Assembly: GCA_964504195.1 (NCBI GenBank)
Contig: CAZDDI010000017.1
Location: 3,637 to 67,636, forward strand
DNA from: CAZDDI01 sp964504195
GTDB taxonomy: Bacteria > Chloroflexota > Anaerolineae > B4-G1 > SLSP01
Direction of reading: 5' to 3'
Length of the DNA stretch: 64,000 nucleotides
Of this stretch, positions 35,678-44,654 are shown one piece after another. Both the position numbers and the translations under genes were made by a program. The notes under the pieces were generated by a model. That model searched no databases. It worked only from the letters and a program-made list of their open reading frames with translations, and was not told the origin of the DNA. The first letter of the stretch is position 1. The number at the start of each line of letters is the position of its first letter.

Positions 35678-38600
35678 ATGAAGATCAAACCACTCTGGCT
35701 CTTTATCGTGGGTGCGCTCTTGCTGCTCTCTAGCACGCTGGGCGCGCTACAGCTCACCGCGCGCGAGCGTTTCCTCACGCGCGGCATCCCCGCGCCGTTC
35801 CCCGCACCCGTCGCCGATACGGACCTGCCGCGCGGCTGCGTCAATGCGCCGCTGGATGAGGCCGGGGACGCGCTCCCCTGGATGCTCGATACTATCCACG
35901 CGGGCGGCTTCGCCTGGGTGCGCCAACGCTTCGCCTGGGCCGAGATCGAGCCGGAACCGGGCGTGTATCGCTGGGAGATGTGGGATCGCATCGTGGCGGA
36001 GACTGCCGCGCGCGAGCTGCGTCTGATTGCCGTGCTCGATACCGCGCCGGACTGGGCCAACTCGCCGCCCGACCCGGCGGCCTTCGCCCGCTTCGCTGGC
36101 GCAGTGGCCGCGCGCTATGGCGACACCCTCACCTACTACCAGGTCTGGCACAACCCCAACCTCGGCGGGGCCTGGGGCGGGCGCGCTGACCCCTACGGCT
36201 ACACCGCGCTCCTGGCACAAGCCGCCACCGCCATCCGCGCCGCCGACCCTGATGCGCGCATCAGCCTGGGCAGCCTGGCCCCCACCGCCGAGCGCGGCGA
36301 ATGGAACTACGCCGAAGACCTCTTTCTGGAGATGCTCTACGTCGCCGGGGCCGCGCCGTACTTCGACGTGGTCGCCGCGCAACCCTACGGCTTCTACACC
36401 AGCCCGGATGACCGCACCGTGAGCCGCGAGACGCTCAACTTCTCGCGGGCAATCCTGATCCACGAGGCGCTCGCAGCACACGGCGAGAGTCACAAGGCCG
36501 TGTGGGCCAGCCACTTCGGCTGGAACAGCCTGCCCGCAGATTGGCCCGGCCCGCCTTCGATTTGGGGTAGCGTGGATGAAGCCACGCAAGCCGCCTACAC
36601 CGTCGCCGCCCTGGAGCGCGCCGAGCGCGAGTGGCCCTGGATGGGGCCGCTCTGTCTCAACAGCTTCCAACCGCGTCCAGAAACGCCCGGCCTCGCCGTG
36701 CCCGATGCCGAAGAGCATTGGGGCTTCGCGCTCGTTGGCCTGAAGAGGACGCCCCGCCCGCTCTACACCGCCCTGCAAACCTGGCTCCGGCGCGCGCCGG
36801 TCGCCACGCCCGGCGTGTATCCGGCATCCACTGCACTAGCCGTCTTCGAGGGCACATGGACGCTCGGCCCGCAAGGGGCCGACATCGGCAAAACCGGCGA
36901 CCGGGTGCGGCTCACGTTCGAGGGCACCGGCGCGGCGCTAACCGTGCGGCGCGGCCCGTACCGCGCGTTCCTCTACGTCACCGTAGATGGGCAACCCGCC
37001 AACGCGCTCGCGCCGGATACGGAGGGGCGCACCTTCGCCGTGCTGTACGACCCGCTCGCGGCAGTTGCCACCGTGCCGTTGGCTACCAACCTGCCTTATG
37101 GCCGCCACACCGTCGAAGTCATCGCGGAGCGCGGCTGGGGGCAATGGGCGCTGGCCGATTGGCGCATCAGCGGAGCGCCCGATCCGCGCCCGCATCGCCG
37201 CACGCTGGCGGGCTTTGCCGCGCTGGGTGCGCTCAGCCTGCTCCTGACCATCGCCGGAGCGCGCCGCTTACCGCGTGCCACACTCCAACCCGCACTGGCG
37301 TGGCTCCGCGCGCGCGCGCAACTGTGGCTCGCGCTGCCCCTGAGCGCCGTCTACCTCTTCGCCGGATGGCAACTGCTCATGGGGCAGGCGCTCTTCCGGC
37401 GGCTCGGCGAAGACGGCGCGCTCGCCGCGGCGCTCCTGGCGGCGGGCGGCTTCTACCTCTCCCCCTGGCTCGCGGTGACGCTGCTCGCGGGCGCACTTCT
37501 CGCGCTACTGGTGTTCGTGCAGCCCGCGCTGGGACTCACGCTCACCCTGCTCGCTGCGCCGCTCTACATCCACCCGCTCTCGCTGGTGGGCAAATCCTTC
37601 GCCCTGGCAGAGCTCATTTTGCTGCCGACCCTGGTCGGCTGGCTGGTACAGCTCCTCGGCCCGGAGCGGCACGCCTTCTGGCAACGGGTGCGCGGGGCAC
37701 GGCTCCTCTGGCCCGCGCTGGCCCTGGCCGGCGCGGCGCTGCTCTCCACCCTCTTCGCCGCGCATCAGCGCGAAGCCCTGCGCGAGCTGCGCCTAGTGGT
37801 GCTAGAGCCGCTGCTGTTCTACCTCATGCTGATCTCACTGCCCCTCTCCCGCCGCGCGCGCCTGCGCATCCTGGATGGCTTCATCCTCAGCGCCGTGATG
37901 GTGGCCCTGGTGGGGCTGGCGCAATACTTCGTGCTGGGTGATGTCATCACCGCCGAGGGTGGCATCCTGCGGCTGCGCAGCGTCTACGGCTCGCCCAACA
38001 ACGCCGCGCTCTATTTGGGGCGCGTGTTGCCCGTCCTGCTCGCCTACATCCTGTGGAGCGGGCCGCTCACGCCGGGCGCGCTCTGGCGCGATGCGCGGCG
38101 GCGCTGGTACGCGCTCGCCCTGCTACCGGTGGGGCTCGCGCTCCTGTTGACCCTGTCCAAAGGCGCGCTGCTGCTCGGCGTACCGGGCGCGATCATCGCT
38201 CTGGGACTGCTGGTCGGGGGACGGTGGCGACGCATCACTATCATCCTGGTTGGCGTGGGGCTGCTCGCGCTCATCCCACTGTTCCGCACACCGCGCTTTG
38301 CGGGGCTGTTCGATACCGGGCAAGGCACCACGTTCTTCCGGCTCTCGCTCTGGCACAGCGCGTGGCAAATGTTCCGCGACCATCCGCTGATAGGCGTCGG
38401 CCCGGATAACTTCCTCTACGCCTACCGCACGCAGTATGTGCTGCCCACCGCCTGGGAAGAGTTCAACCTCTCCCACCCGCACAACGTCGTGCTGGATTTC
38501 GCCTCGCGGCTGGGCGTAATAGGACTCGCGGCCTTCGTCTGGCTGCAAACCCGCCTGTGGCGGCAACTGCTCCCCCTCTGCCGCCGCGCCACGCCGCTAG

Positions 38601-38743
38601 AGCGCGCCCTCGCCATCGGCTTTGCCGCCTCGATGGTCAACTTCCTCGCGCACGGGCTGGTAGATGCCTCGTACTTCGTCGTTGACCTGGCGTATGCTTT
38701 CTTCTTCACCCTGGCTGTGGTACAATGGATTTTAGATTTCTGA
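35678..38743 (+). CDS. Fusion of glycoside-hydrolase-like domain with O-antigen ligase/polymerase
   Basis: A 1021-residue protein. A signal-anchor helix (about 6-24) precedes a TIM-barrel-like region (about 50-370): WMLDTIHAGGFAWVRQRFAWAEIEPEPGVYRW in broken form, YYQVWHNPNLGGAWGG and WASHFGWN, as in GH39/GH5-like barrels. Asn replaces the usual acid in VWHNPN. A beta-sandwich (about 390-505) follows. The C-terminal part (about 535-1021) is polytopic with the Wzy/O-antigen ligase loop (RLSLWHSAWQMFRDHPLIGVGPDNF in broken form). It would assemble or attach a surface glycan. Start 35678 is preferred over a very long upstream frame because a -10 box lies directly before it and the helix starts there. 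Confidence 0.78.
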   Translation: MKIKPLWLFIVGALLLLSSTLGALQLTARERFLTRGIPAPFPAPVADTDLPRGCVNAPLDEAGDALPWMLDTIHAGGFAWVRQRFAWAEIEPEPGVYRWEMWDRIVAETAARELRLIAVLDTAPDWANSPPDPAAFARFAGAVAARYGDTLTYYQVWHNPNLGGAWGGRADPYGYTALLAQAATAIRAADPDARISLGSLAPTAERGEWNYAEDLFLEMLYVAGAAPYFDVVAAQPYGFYTSPDDRTVSRETLNFSRAILIHEALAAHGESHKAVWASHFGWNSLPADWPGPPSIWGSVDEATQAAYTVAALERAEREWPWMGPLCLNSFQPRPETPGLAVPDAEEHWGFALVGLKRTPRPLYTALQTWLRRAPVATPGVYPASTALAVFEGTWTLGPQGADIGKTGDRVRLTFEGTGAALTVRRGPYRAFLYVTVDGQPANALAPDTEGRTFAVLYDPLAAVATVPLATNLPYGRHTVEVIAERGWGQWALADWRISGAPDPRPHRRTLAGFAALGALSLLLTIAGARRLPRATLQPALAWLRARAQLWLALPLSAVYLFAGWQLLMGQALFRRLGEDGALAAALLAAGGFYLSPWLAVTLLAGALLALLVFVQPALGLTLTLLAAPLYIHPLSLVGKSFALAELILLPTLVGWLVQLLGPERHAFWQRVRGARLLWPALALAGAALLSTLFAAHQREALRELRLVVLEPLLFYLMLISLPLSRRARLRILDGFILSAVMVALVGLAQYFVLGDVITAEGGILRLRSVYGSPNNAALYLGRVLPVLLAYILWSGPLTPGALWRDARRRWYALALLPVGLALLLTLSKGALLLGVPGAIIALGLLVGGRWRRITIILVGVGLLALIPLFRTPRFAGLFDTGQGTTFFRLSLWHSAWQMFRDHPLIGVGPDNFLYAYRTQYVLPTAWEEFNLSHPHNVVLDFASRLGVIGLAAFVWLQTRLWRQLLPLCRRATPLERALAIGFAASMVNFLAHGLVDASYFVVDLAYAFFFTLAVVQWILDF

Positions 38744-38766
38744 TTTTTGATTTTCAGAAAAATTCC

Positions 38767-38968
38767 TCATTAACCGATGGTTGACCAGCGGTTGGATGAA
38801 AATGTAGCGCGAACTGTCAGTTCGCAGCTATGCGGAGCAGATACACAGGCTGGAGTCTGTGGTACATGGAGAGAATGCGCCGTTCGCAGCCACGCGAAGC
38901 AGACGCTTCACGCTACGCTAGTTTTGATTCGCCATTCGCAATTCGCCATTCGCCATTTTCAGAGGAGG
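38767..38968 (+). repeat. Leader repeat type 1, copy B (leader of the DUF4230 gene)
   Basis: TCATTAACCG, GCGAACTGTCAG, hairpin CGCGAAGC-AGAC-GCTTCACG (38893-38912, one mismatch), TACGCTAGTTTTGATTCGCC, ATTCGCC heptamers, AGAGGAGG. A stretch of about 60 nt at about 38821-38881 partly duplicates the hairpin region (TTCGCAGCTATGCGGAGCAG). Confidence 0.85.
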
Positions 38969-38972
38969 CCGT

Positions 38973-39665
38973 ATGCGGAAGCTGGGGCAAATTTTAATGT
39001 TTGTAGGTGTAATTGTGGTGCTGGCGTTGATTGTGTGGTTGCTGCGTCAGGCCACGGCGCTACAATCACCCACTATCGGGATACCGGATATGGCGCTTCC
39101 CCAATACACCCCCACGATCTACCCCAGCGCCTCCACCGTGATCGAGCAGGTGCAGGCGCTCAGTCGCCTGGAAACCGCCTCGTACCACATCGAAAAAGTC
39201 ATCACAGCGGAGACGGGGCAAGGGCCGCTAGGCTTCCTCTTTGGGGATCGCCTGTTACTCATTGCGCACGGGCAAATCATCGCCGGCATTGATTTGCGCT
39301 ATTTTGGCCCGAACAGCGTGGTCATCAACGATGACGGCACGGTCTATGTGCAACTGCCCCCCACCGAGGTCTTTGTCGCCACGCTGGATAACAGCCGCAC
39401 CTATGTGTATGACCGGCGCACTGGCGTGGGTGGAATGAATCCACAGCTGGAAACTGCCGCCCGCCAGGAGGCCGAGCGGCTGGTGCTGCAAGCCGCCCTG
39501 GAAGACGGCATCCTCGATGTAGCCGAAGCCAACGCGCGCGACTTCATGCGCTCGCTACTGACGGGACTGGGATTCAAGCATATCATCTTCGTCGAAACGG
39601 TGCCTACCCCCACCCCGGCACCTACCGCGACGCCCGCGCCTGTCACCAACACGCCAGGGCCATAA
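38973..39665 (+). CDS. DUF4230 family membrane-anchored protein
   Basis: A 230-residue protein. One N-terminal helix (about 5-26) is followed by the DUF4230 domain (about 55-205): VIEQVQALSRLETASYHIEKVI, then LIAHGQIIAGIDL, VQLPPTEVF, ARQEAERLVLQAALEDGIL and FMRSLLTGLGF. A Thr/Pro/Ala-rich tail closes it. Family function is unknown. The Shine-Dalgarno AGAGGAGG sits at the end of leader repeat copy B. The following methyltransferase is AT-richer and probably a separate acquisition. Confidence 0.85.
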   Translation: MRKLGQILMFVGVIVVLALIVWLLRQATALQSPTIGIPDMALPQYTPTIYPSASTVIEQVQALSRLETASYHIEKVITAETGQGPLGFLFGDRLLLIAHGQIIAGIDLRYFGPNSVVINDDGTVYVQLPPTEVFVATLDNSRTYVYDRRTGVGGMNPQLETAARQEAERLVLQAALEDGILDVAEANARDFMRSLLTGLGFKHIIFVETVPTPTPAPTATPAPVTNTPGP

Positions 39666-39689
39666 AGAAATATCCCAAACAGGAACATC

Positions 39690-40544
39690 ATGGTACAAGC
39701 ATTTGAGAAAGACGGTCATACTGTGCTGTGGGGCGATGCGCTAGAAGCTCTAGCACAAATTCCCGATAGCTCGATTGACCTGATTTTTGCCGATCCTCCC
39801 TACAACATCGGCAAAGACTTCAACGGTACAAAAGACAGGTGGAATTCGGATAGCGAGTACCGCAAGTGGTGCTATCAATGGCTCGATCTATGTCTGAGTA
39901 AACTAAAAAGCACCGGCAGCCTGTACTTGATGGCTGCTACACAGCAAATGCCATATTTTGATATTTATCTAAGCGAACGCTTACATATCTTGTCCAGAAT
40001 TGTTTGGCACTACGATAGCTCAGGGGTACAGGCAAAGAAGTATTTTGGCTCGCTTTATGAACCTATTTTATTTTGCGTGAAAGATAAAAAGCAATACACT
40101 TTCAATGCTAATGACATCCTCGTAAAAGCCAAAACGGGTGCCGAGCGCAAGTTAATAGATTATCGCAAGCCCGTACCTACAGCCTATAACACCACAAAGG
40201 TTCCTGGCAACGTTTGGAACATCCCCAGAGTACGCTATCGCATGGATGAATACGAAGAACATCCTACTCAAAAACCAGTAGCATTGCTAGAACGCATTAT
40301 CCTTGCCAGTTCCAATCCGGGTGATTTGGTGCTGGACCCTTTTTCAGGTACGTTCACCACTTCATTCGTCGCCAAGAAATGGGGCCGCTGCTCTATCGGT
40401 ATAGAAATCGAAGAAGCCTACATCAAGATAGGACTTAGACGCTTGCAGATACTTAGCCACTATCAGGGTGAAGAACTTAGACCCAAACCTAAAAGTTATC
40501 AAAAAGCCTCTGCTGCACAGCTGGCACTACTTGAGCGAGCATAA
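39690..40544 (+). CDS. YhdJ-like adenine-specific DNA methyltransferase
   Basis: A 284-residue beta-class N6-adenine methyltransferase. The catalytic DPPYNIGKDF (Asp35-Tyr38) comes first and the SAM-binding LDPFSGTFTT (about 214-223) last. Long shared stretches with E. coli YhdJ, from memory, include RIVWHYDSSGVQAKKYFGSLYEPIL (broken here) and KVPGNVWNIPRVRYRMDEYE. YhdJ methylates ATGCAT, so that is the predicted target (inference). The gene is clearly AT-richer than its surroundings. The probable restriction gene starts 4 nt after its stop. AGGA precedes the ATG. Confidence 0.9.
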   Translation: MVQAFEKDGHTVLWGDALEALAQIPDSSIDLIFADPPYNIGKDFNGTKDRWNSDSEYRKWCYQWLDLCLSKLKSTGSLYLMAATQQMPYFDIYLSERLHILSRIVWHYDSSGVQAKKYFGSLYEPILFCVKDKKQYTFNANDILVKAKTGAERKLIDYRKPVPTAYNTTKVPGNVWNIPRVRYRMDEYEEHPTQKPVALLERIILASSNPGDLVLDPFSGTFTTSFVAKKWGRCSIGIEIEEAYIKIGLRRLQILSHYQGEELRPKPKSYQKASAAQLALLERA

Positions 40545-40548
40545 CGTT

Positions 40549-41685
40549 ATGGAACATGAATTTAGCACCCATATCCAACAAATTCTTAATGCCAATTTTG
40601 GCGAAGCCTGGCAAGATATTTATGATCAAAGTCCGTTGCTACAGTATTTGAACATCAAAACCAAATCCGCCGCTCGTGGCGCAAAAGCGCGAGGTAGTTT
40701 TGCAAATCTATATGCTGTGTATGTGTTGGTAGAGGATTATCTAAAGCAAAACTACCATCAACGTGATGATTACAGCGACTACGAGGGGGCGCGGTTTACA
40801 GACTTATTTCAACGACAAAGAGAGCTCCCTTTCGGCAGTAAATTACAAAACCATGCGCTCAATAGTCGCATGAATGAGGAATTTAGAAAATACTTTCCTC
40901 AAGTTGAAGCTATACCGATATTACGAGATGTTCAAACAGGTCGGTACTGGATCAACGAAAATCTGCTCAAGATCACGCTCCGCACACAAACTTACAATAT
41001 CGCCCACGCCATTTTAGCAATCATCAAGCGCTATGTTGAAGTCAAACGCATAGCTTTTGATGAATTCCTCAAAACCTGCGAACGATTGAAGAGCATTTCT
41101 ACTGAAAGTAATGCAAGCGTTGAAGCCTTTGTCATGGAGTTACTGGCTCCTCACGCCGATGCCCGCATCTTTGAAATAGTCAGCTACGCCATTCTAAAAC
41201 TATACTACCACGACCAAACTGTGTATTTTGGCTACGATCTGGATAGCATTCAGGAAGAACCGCTTGTCCTTTACAAAACTGGACGTACAAACGCCAACGA
41301 TGGCGGCATTGATTTTGTCATGCGACCAGTGGGGAGACTCTTTCAGGTCACCGAAACTCTGGATGTGAGGAAGTATTTTCTGGATATAGATAAAATCGAG
41401 CGTTATCCCATCACTTTCGTCATCAAATCACTCGAACCGGTTGACGATTTACGACAGAAGTTACAACAAGGTGCAGAAAGGCGCTACCCTGTAAAAGCCA
41501 TTATTGAAAAGTACATGCACTGTGTCGAAGAAATCATCAACATCTCGATTTTGCAACAACGCTTTAGAGAGATTGTACAACAAGAACAGACAAGAGCGGC
41601 CCTTGACGAGATAATTTTACAAAGTAAAGTCGAATTCGGCTACGAACACGAAGTTCCAGCCGTCCCTGGTAAGAGCACCCCATGA
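40549..41685 (+). CDS. Probable type II restriction endonuclease partner of the YhdJ-like methyltransferase
   Basis: A 378-residue protein of AT-rich composition, not matched to a named family. NANDGGIDFVMRPVGRLFQVTE (in pieces; Asp near 255, Gln-Val-Thr near 266) resembles the GGID...QxK core of Mrr-like PD-(D/E)xK nucleases, with Thr where Lys is usual. The rest is largely helical, with an FGSKLQNHALNSRM block and a C-terminal helix bundle. Its position directly behind a solitary-type methyltransferase supports a restriction role. It overlaps murJ by 4 nt. If active it should cut the methylase target, predicted ATGCAT. The altered core could mean an inactive or divergent enzyme. Confidence 0.6.
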   Translation: MEHEFSTHIQQILNANFGEAWQDIYDQSPLLQYLNIKTKSAARGAKARGSFANLYAVYVLVEDYLKQNYHQRDDYSDYEGARFTDLFQRQRELPFGSKLQNHALNSRMNEEFRKYFPQVEAIPILRDVQTGRYWINENLLKITLRTQTYNIAHAILAIIKRYVEVKRIAFDEFLKTCERLKSISTESNASVEAFVMELLAPHADARIFEIVSYAILKLYYHDQTVYFGYDLDSIQEEPLVLYKTGRTNANDGGIDFVMRPVGRLFQVTETLDVRKYFLDIDKIERYPITFVIKSLEPVDDLRQKLQQGAERRYPVKAIIEKYMHCVEEIINISILQQRFREIVQQEQTRAALDEIILQSKVEFGYEHEVPAVPGKSTP

Positions 41686-43253
41686 CCACCACGCAACGTC
41701 ACATTGCGCGCGCGGCTGTGCTGGTTACGGTGTTGTTCATGTTGAGCCGGGCGCTGGGCCTGGCCCGCACGGTGGTCTTTGGGTACTACTTCGGCGCGGG
41801 CGCAGAGATGGATGCTTACAATTACGCCGCGCACATTCCCGAACTGCTTTTCAACGTGGTGGCCGGCGGCGCGTTGGGGTCGGCCTTTATCCCCGTCTTC
41901 ACCGGGCGAATCGCTACCGGCAACCGGGCCGGTGCCTGGCAACTGGCGACTTCGCTCATCAACTTGATTCTGGTCGTGCTAATCCCGCTATGTCTGCTCA
42001 CGGCGCTGGCCGCGCCCTGGCTGGTGCGTGTGTTGATTGCCCCAGCTGCGCCCGCGGCAGTGCAGGCGCGCACCGTAGATTTGCTCCGCGTGCTGCTGCT
42101 CTCCCCGGCGATTTTTGGCGTGAGCGGCGTCATCATGGGCGCGCTGAACGGTTGCCAGCAATTTGCGCTGCCCGCGCTGGCCCCGCTCTTCTACAACACG
42201 GCCATCATCGCCGGGGCAATCTGGGGCGGCGAGCGTGGCGGCGGCGTGATGGGGGCGGCGGTGGGTGCAGTCATCGGCGCACTGTTGCATCTGGGCGTGC
42301 AGATTCCCGGCCTGGTGCGCGAGCAGGCGCGCTATGGCCTGTGGCTGGGCCTGCGCGATACGGCGGTACGCGAGGTGGGCCTGCTGATGTTGCCGCGCGT
42401 CTTTGGCGTGGCAGCGGTGCAATTCAACTTCGTCATCACCAATATGCTCGCCTCCCGGCTGGAGGTAGGCGCAGTCTCGATACTGGCCTATGCCTGGATG
42501 ATCGTGCTGCTGCCGAATGTGCTGGCGCAGGCCGTAGGCACCACCACGTTCCCCACACTTTCCGCGCAGGCCGCGCAACGCGACGCTGCTGGACTGCAAC
42601 ACACGCTTAGAACCGCCCTCAGCGCCATCATCACCTTGATGACACCGGCGGCAGTGGGGCTGGTGCTGCTGGGCCGCCCGATTATCGCCCTGGCCTTTGA
42701 GCGGGGGGCTTTCTCCGCCGGTGCGACCGAGAGCGTGGCCTGGGCGCTGGCGCTGTTCGCGGTGGGACTGGTGGGCCACGGCGCGCTCGAAATCATCGCA
42801 CGCGCCTTTTACGCCGTGCATGATACCTGGACGCCCGCACTGGCCGCCGCTGGCGCAGTCGCGCTCAATGTGACGCTGGGGCTGGCCCTACCGTCGCTTT
42901 TTACCAACCTGGGCTGGGCCGCTTACGGCGGCCTCGCGCTGGCAAACGGCCTCGCGGCGCTGCTGGAAATGCTCGTCTTGCTGGCGATCTTGGGCCGACG
43001 CATCACCGGGCTGCCGCTGCGCACGCTGGCGAACGAGGCTGCGCGCGTACTCATCGCCTCCGGCGGCATGGCAGCGAGCTTGTGGCTCTGGCTGGCGATT
43101 GCGCCGGGCCACGCGCTGATCCAGACGCTCGGCGGCGTGAGTATTGGGGTAGCAATCTATGGCCTGCTGGCGTGGCTGTTGCGTGTGGAAGCCCTGCGCC
43201 CGACCGTGCAGCTCGTGTTAAGGCGGGTAGGCGTGATGCGTAATAAGTGCTGA
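41682..43253 (+). CDS. murJ: Lipid II flippase MurJ
   Basis: A 523-residue protein of the MviN/MurJ (MOP) family with about 14 hydrophobic segments. It has the family opening LSRALGLARTVVFGYYFGAGAEMDAYNYA in broken form and PELLFNVVAGGALGSAFIPVF, plus charged residues in the first helices. MurJ moves lipid II to the outer face for peptidoglycan synthesis. It overlaps the restriction gene stop by ATGA, so it may be read through from the R-M genes. murA follows after a 108-nt spacer filled with heptamer-type repeats. Confidence 0.93.
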   Translation: MTTTQRHIARAAVLVTVLFMLSRALGLARTVVFGYYFGAGAEMDAYNYAAHIPELLFNVVAGGALGSAFIPVFTGRIATGNRAGAWQLATSLINLILVVLIPLCLLTALAAPWLVRVLIAPAAPAAVQARTVDLLRVLLLSPAIFGVSGVIMGALNGCQQFALPALAPLFYNTAIIAGAIWGGERGGGVMGAAVGAVIGALLHLGVQIPGLVREQARYGLWLGLRDTAVREVGLLMLPRVFGVAAVQFNFVITNMLASRLEVGAVSILAYAWMIVLLPNVLAQAVGTTTFPTLSAQAAQRDAAGLQHTLRTALSAIITLMTPAAVGLVLLGRPIIALAFERGAFSAGATESVAWALALFAVGLVGHGALEIIARAFYAVHDTWTPALAAAGAVALNVTLGLALPSLFTNLGWAAYGGLALANGLAALLEMLVLLAILGRRITGLPLRTLANEAARVLIASGGMAASLWLWLAIAPGHALIQTLGGVSIGVAIYGLLAWLLRVEALRPTVQLVLRRVGVMRNKC

Positions 43254-43308
43254 GTGGTGAGTAGAAGCGATAAACCCCGTTTAATTCCAGGGCTTGCGAT
43301 TTTGGGCT

Positions 43309-43346
43309 TGCCATTCGCCATTCACTATTTGAGATTTGCGATTTGA
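43309..43346 (+). repeat. Heptamer-type repeat in the murA leader
   Basis: GCCATTCGCCATTCACTATTTGAGATTTGCGATTTG, in consecutive imperfect 7-nt units (stated in pieces: ATTCGCC, ATTCACT, ATTTGAG, ATTTGCG, ATTTG), ends 7 nt before the CAGGAG Shine-Dalgarno. Confidence 0.7.
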
Positions 43347-43361
43347 ACACAGGAGTATACC

Positions 43362-44654
43362 ATGAGCGAATATTTCTTGATCGAAGGCGGTACGCCCTTA
43401 AGAGGGGAAATCGTGCCGAGCGGCAACAAGAACGCCGCGCTGCCCGCGCTGGCGGCGACGCTGTTGACGGAGGAGCCGGTGACACTGCGCAATCTCCCGG
43501 CCATCCGCGATGTGGAGACGATGGCCGAACTGCTATCCCGGCTGGGCGTCGCTGTGGAACGGCTCGACCCACACACCTGGCGCTTGCAAGCGAGCGCGTC
43601 TGAGCTGCCCCCTCCCGACCGGTTGCGCGAGATTTTCCGCGCCATTCGCGGCTCGATCCTGGTGGCCGGGCCGCTACTGGCGCGCTACGGCGAGCTGGCG
43701 CTTCCTGCGCCCGGCGGCGATGTCATCGGACGGCGGCGCGTGGATACGCACTTTCTGGCATTTGCCGCCCTGGGTGCGCAGGTAGATGACGGCGCGACCT
43801 ACAACCTATCCGCCAAAAAATTACGCGGGGCCGATATTCTACTCGATGAACCCAGCGTCACGGGCACAGAGAACGCCATCATGGCAGCCTCACTGGCGCA
43901 AGGCGTCACCATTTTGCGCAATGCCGCCTCCGAGCCGCATGTGCAAGACTTGTGCCTGATGCTCAACCAGATGGGCGCGCACATCGAGGGCATCGGCGGC
44001 AACACACTCACCATCAATGGCGTAGAACAACTGCACGGCACGGATTTCACGATCAGCCCCGACCATGTCGAAGTGGGCAGCTACATCGCGATGGCCGCTG
44101 CGACTGGCGGTGAGCTGCTCATCCGCAACGCTGCACCGCGCGCACTGCGCATGGTACGCATGGTCTACGAACGGCTCGGCGTGATCTTTGAGGAGCGCGG
44201 TGAGGATATTTTCGTTCCGGCGCAGCAAGCCCGCCAGATTGTCCCCGATATGGGCGGCGCTATTCCCACTATCTACGATCAGCCCTGGCCCGCTTTCCCC
44301 GCCGACCTGATGAGCATGACGCTGGTGCTGGCGACCCAGTGCGAGGGCGTGGTATTGTTCCACGATAAGATGTTCGAGAGCCGCATGTTCTTTGTGGATA
44401 AGCTAATCCCGATGGGCGCGCGCATCGTGTTGTGCGATCCGCACCGGGCGCTGGTGTACGGCCCTTCGCAGCTACACGGCGATGAGCTGGAAAGCCCCGA
44501 CATCCGCGCGGGCATGGCGTTGCTGGTGGCCGCGCTGACGGCGGAAGGGCAGAGCTTGATCCGCAACATCCGCCAGATTGATCGCGGCTATGAGCGCATC
44601 GAGGAGAAGTTGCGCCCGCTAGGGGCGCGCATCGAACGGGTAGAGGTGTGCTGA
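43362..44654 (+). CDS. murA: UDP-GlcNAc 1-carboxyvinyltransferase MurA, Asp-type active site
   Basis: A 430-residue enzyme for the first committed step of peptidoglycan synthesis, adding enolpyruvate from PEP to UDP-GlcNAc. SGNKNAALPAL near residue 20 holds the substrate-binding Lys23. The active-site loop reads PAPGGDVIGRRRVDTH: Asp120 takes the place of the usual Cys (Cys115 in E. coli). Asp-type MurA is known from mycobacteria and chlamydiae and is insensitive to fosfomycin. Later blocks HVEVGSYIAMAAATGGELLI (broken) and DKLIPMGARIVLCDPHRA fit the family. rdgB overlaps its stop (TGATG). Confidence 0.95.
   Translation: MSEYFLIEGGTPLRGEIVPSGNKNAALPALAATLLTEEPVTLRNLPAIRDVETMAELLSRLGVAVERLDPHTWRLQASASELPPPDRLREIFRAIRGSILVAGPLLARYGELALPAPGGDVIGRRRVDTHFLAFAALGAQVDDGATYNLSAKKLRGADILLDEPSVTGTENAIMAASLAQGVTILRNAASEPHVQDLCLMLNQMGAHIEGIGGNTLTINGVEQLHGTDFTISPDHVEVGSYIAMAAATGGELLIRNAAPRALRMVRMVYERLGVIFEERGEDIFVPAQQARQIVPDMGGAIPTIYDQPWPAFPADLMSMTLVLATQCEGVVLFHDKMFESRMFFVDKLIPMGARIVLCDPHRALVYGPSQLHGDELESPDIRAGMALLVAALTAEGQSLIRNIRQIDRGYERIEEKLRPLGARIERVEVC

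Noticed and set aside
36631..37941. Second long plus frame inside the ligase fusion gene
   Set aside because: Ala/Arg-rich out-of-frame translation of a GC-rich gene, with no domain.
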